From Pseudovibrio ascidiaceicola (GTDB lineage Bacteria > Pseudomonadota > Alphaproteobacteria > Rhizobiales > Stappiaceae): a stretch of DNA of 64,000 nucleotides. Positions 63,436-64,000 of this stretch are shown piece by piece (positions within the stretch are counted from its first letter, which is position 1; the number at the start of each line of letters is the position of its first letter). The translations under genes were made by a program, and so were the position numbers. Below the pieces are notes generated by a model. It had not been told where the DNA came from, made no database searches, and worked only from the letters and a program-made list of their open reading frames with translations. The stretch spans positions 1 through 64,000 of the forward strand of contig NZ_FOSK01000014.1 in assembly GCF_900114245.1 (NCBI RefSeq). Direction: 5' to 3'.

Positions 63436-63600
63436 TAACTTCTCCCATTCGTATGGGTAGAATTTCATACTCTACGTAAAACTATTCATAAATATTTTTA
63501 TACCAATGGGTCTTTTTTTGTTGATTGATAACAATTTAACCCTCCGGCAAAAATTCAACCTTCGATCAGGACAGCAAAAAATAAAGCTTGAGGGGGACAA

Positions 63601-64000
63601 ATGTATAATAACAGCAATACTGGAAGAAGGACGGGGGAGGGCCTGTTTACAGGTGTTAATCCTGTTATGGCTGTCGGGTCTACAGTACTCGTCATTGCGT
63701 TTGTTTTATTTACTGTAATGGTTCCTGAAACTGCTGGCTCGCTTTACAATTCCGCCAAAGGTTTCATCGCAAATAATCTATCTTGGTATTACATCGGCCT
63801 GGTTAGTTTTTTCTTATTTCTAGCCTTCGCGATGACCATGAGCCGTTACGGCAACATCCGCCTGGGCAAGGATGACGAAAAGCCGGAATACAGCTTCTTT
63901 TCCTGGTTCTCGATGCTTTTTGGGGCGGGCATCGGTATCGGTATTCTGTTTTGGAGTATTGCAGAGCCAATCTACCACTTCCAAAGTAATCCGTTTATCG
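63601..64000 (+). CDS. dddT: BCCT-family betaine/DMSP transporter, N-terminal part (probable DddT)
   Basis: 133 codons are visible before the window ends. The ATG at 63601 has GAGGGGGA at 63590-63597 as ribosome binding site. The protein starts MYNNSNTGRRTGEGLFTGVNP, then two hydrophobic helices (TVLVIAFVLFTVMV and WYYIGLVSFFLFLAFAMTM). The BCCT signature runs from RYGNIRLGKDDEKPEYSFF to SWFSMLFGAGIGIGILFWS and AEPIYHFQ. These carriers import glycine betaine, carnitine, choline or DMSP. Its position divergent from dddR makes DMSP the likely substrate. The C-terminal ~75% lies outside the window. Confidence 0.85.
   Translation, partial: MYNNSNTGRRTGEGLFTGVNPVMAVGSTVLVIAFVLFTVMVPETAGSLYNSAKGFIANNLSWYYIGLVSFFLFLAFAMTMSRYGNIRLGKDDEKPEYSFFSWFSMLFGAGIGIGILFWSIAEPIYHFQSNPFI

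Noticed and set aside
1-64000. CRISPR arrays, insertion sequences, tRNA and rRNA genes
   Set aside because: No regularly spaced repeats, transposase-like proteins or RNA gene signatures were recognised by eye; a dedicated scan could still find a tRNA I missed.

Overview
The window reads as marine, host- or alga-associated alphaproteobacterial DNA; a Pseudovibrio-like or related Rhizobiales/Rhodobacterales genome is my best guess. This rests on gene content and an alphaproteobacterial-style intergenic palindrome, not on any search. No rRNA, tRNA, CRISPR array, insertion sequence or phage gene was recognised. Coding density is high and nearly every reading frame looks intact.

Layout. (1) 14-14146, plus strand: a pectin-oligomer uptake and breakdown operon. 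It encodes a complete Opp/Dpp-type ABC importer (binding protein, two permeases, two ATPases), a HAD-phosphatase fusion, an unrecognised 837-aa probable carbohydrate-active protein, a GH105-type unsaturated glucuronyl/rhamnogalacturonyl hydrolase, a GH28-like enzyme, KduD and KduI. Together these would import unsaturated oligogalacturonides or rhamnogalacturonides, cut them in the cytoplasm and channel the sugar acid to 2-keto-3-deoxygluconate. (2) 14439-20333: a ribose operon rbsD-A-C-B-R-K with overlapping LacI-type operators in front. (3) 22850-20448, minus strand: the preQ0/queuosine operon queC-D-E-F, with overlapping genes and a structured leader that can hide the queC ribosome binding site. 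(4) 22981-36311: mixed genes. They are a 919-aa helical protein of unknown function, a zinc alcohol dehydrogenase, a DUF1989 protein, a ferric-reductase-like flavoprotein next to a two-component system, a small P-loop kinase, an AraC regulator, and a divergent two-subunit molybdenum hydroxylase (IorAB type) with a Tat signal.

(5) 36683-52122: two very large adjacent genes (1197 and 3937 aa). I could not assign them a function. The larger one carries a long beta-strand-rich section and two clusters of LysM-like repeats but no signal peptide. Their promoter region is unusually rich in short direct and inverted repeats. This pair is the best candidate in the window for an undescribed system. (6) 52128-58585: an Asp/Glu-racemase-family protein, a DadA-like oxidoreductase, a TAXI-type TRAP transporter and a divergent LysR regulator, probably for uptake and oxidation of an amino- or organic-acid substrate. 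(7) 58679-59598: norE/norF-like genes without norCB nearby. (8) 59730-64000: a double-domain CaiB-type CoA-transferase matching DddD (DMSP to DMS plus 3-hydroxypropionyl-CoA), a LysR regulator and a divergent BCCT transporter cut by the window end. This is the classic dddD-dddR-dddT arrangement for dimethylsulfoniopropionate use.

Starts were moved inward from the longest reading frame wherever a ribosome binding site, signal peptide or gene overlap favoured it. Motif positions were read by eye; fold and family statements are from memory of the families.
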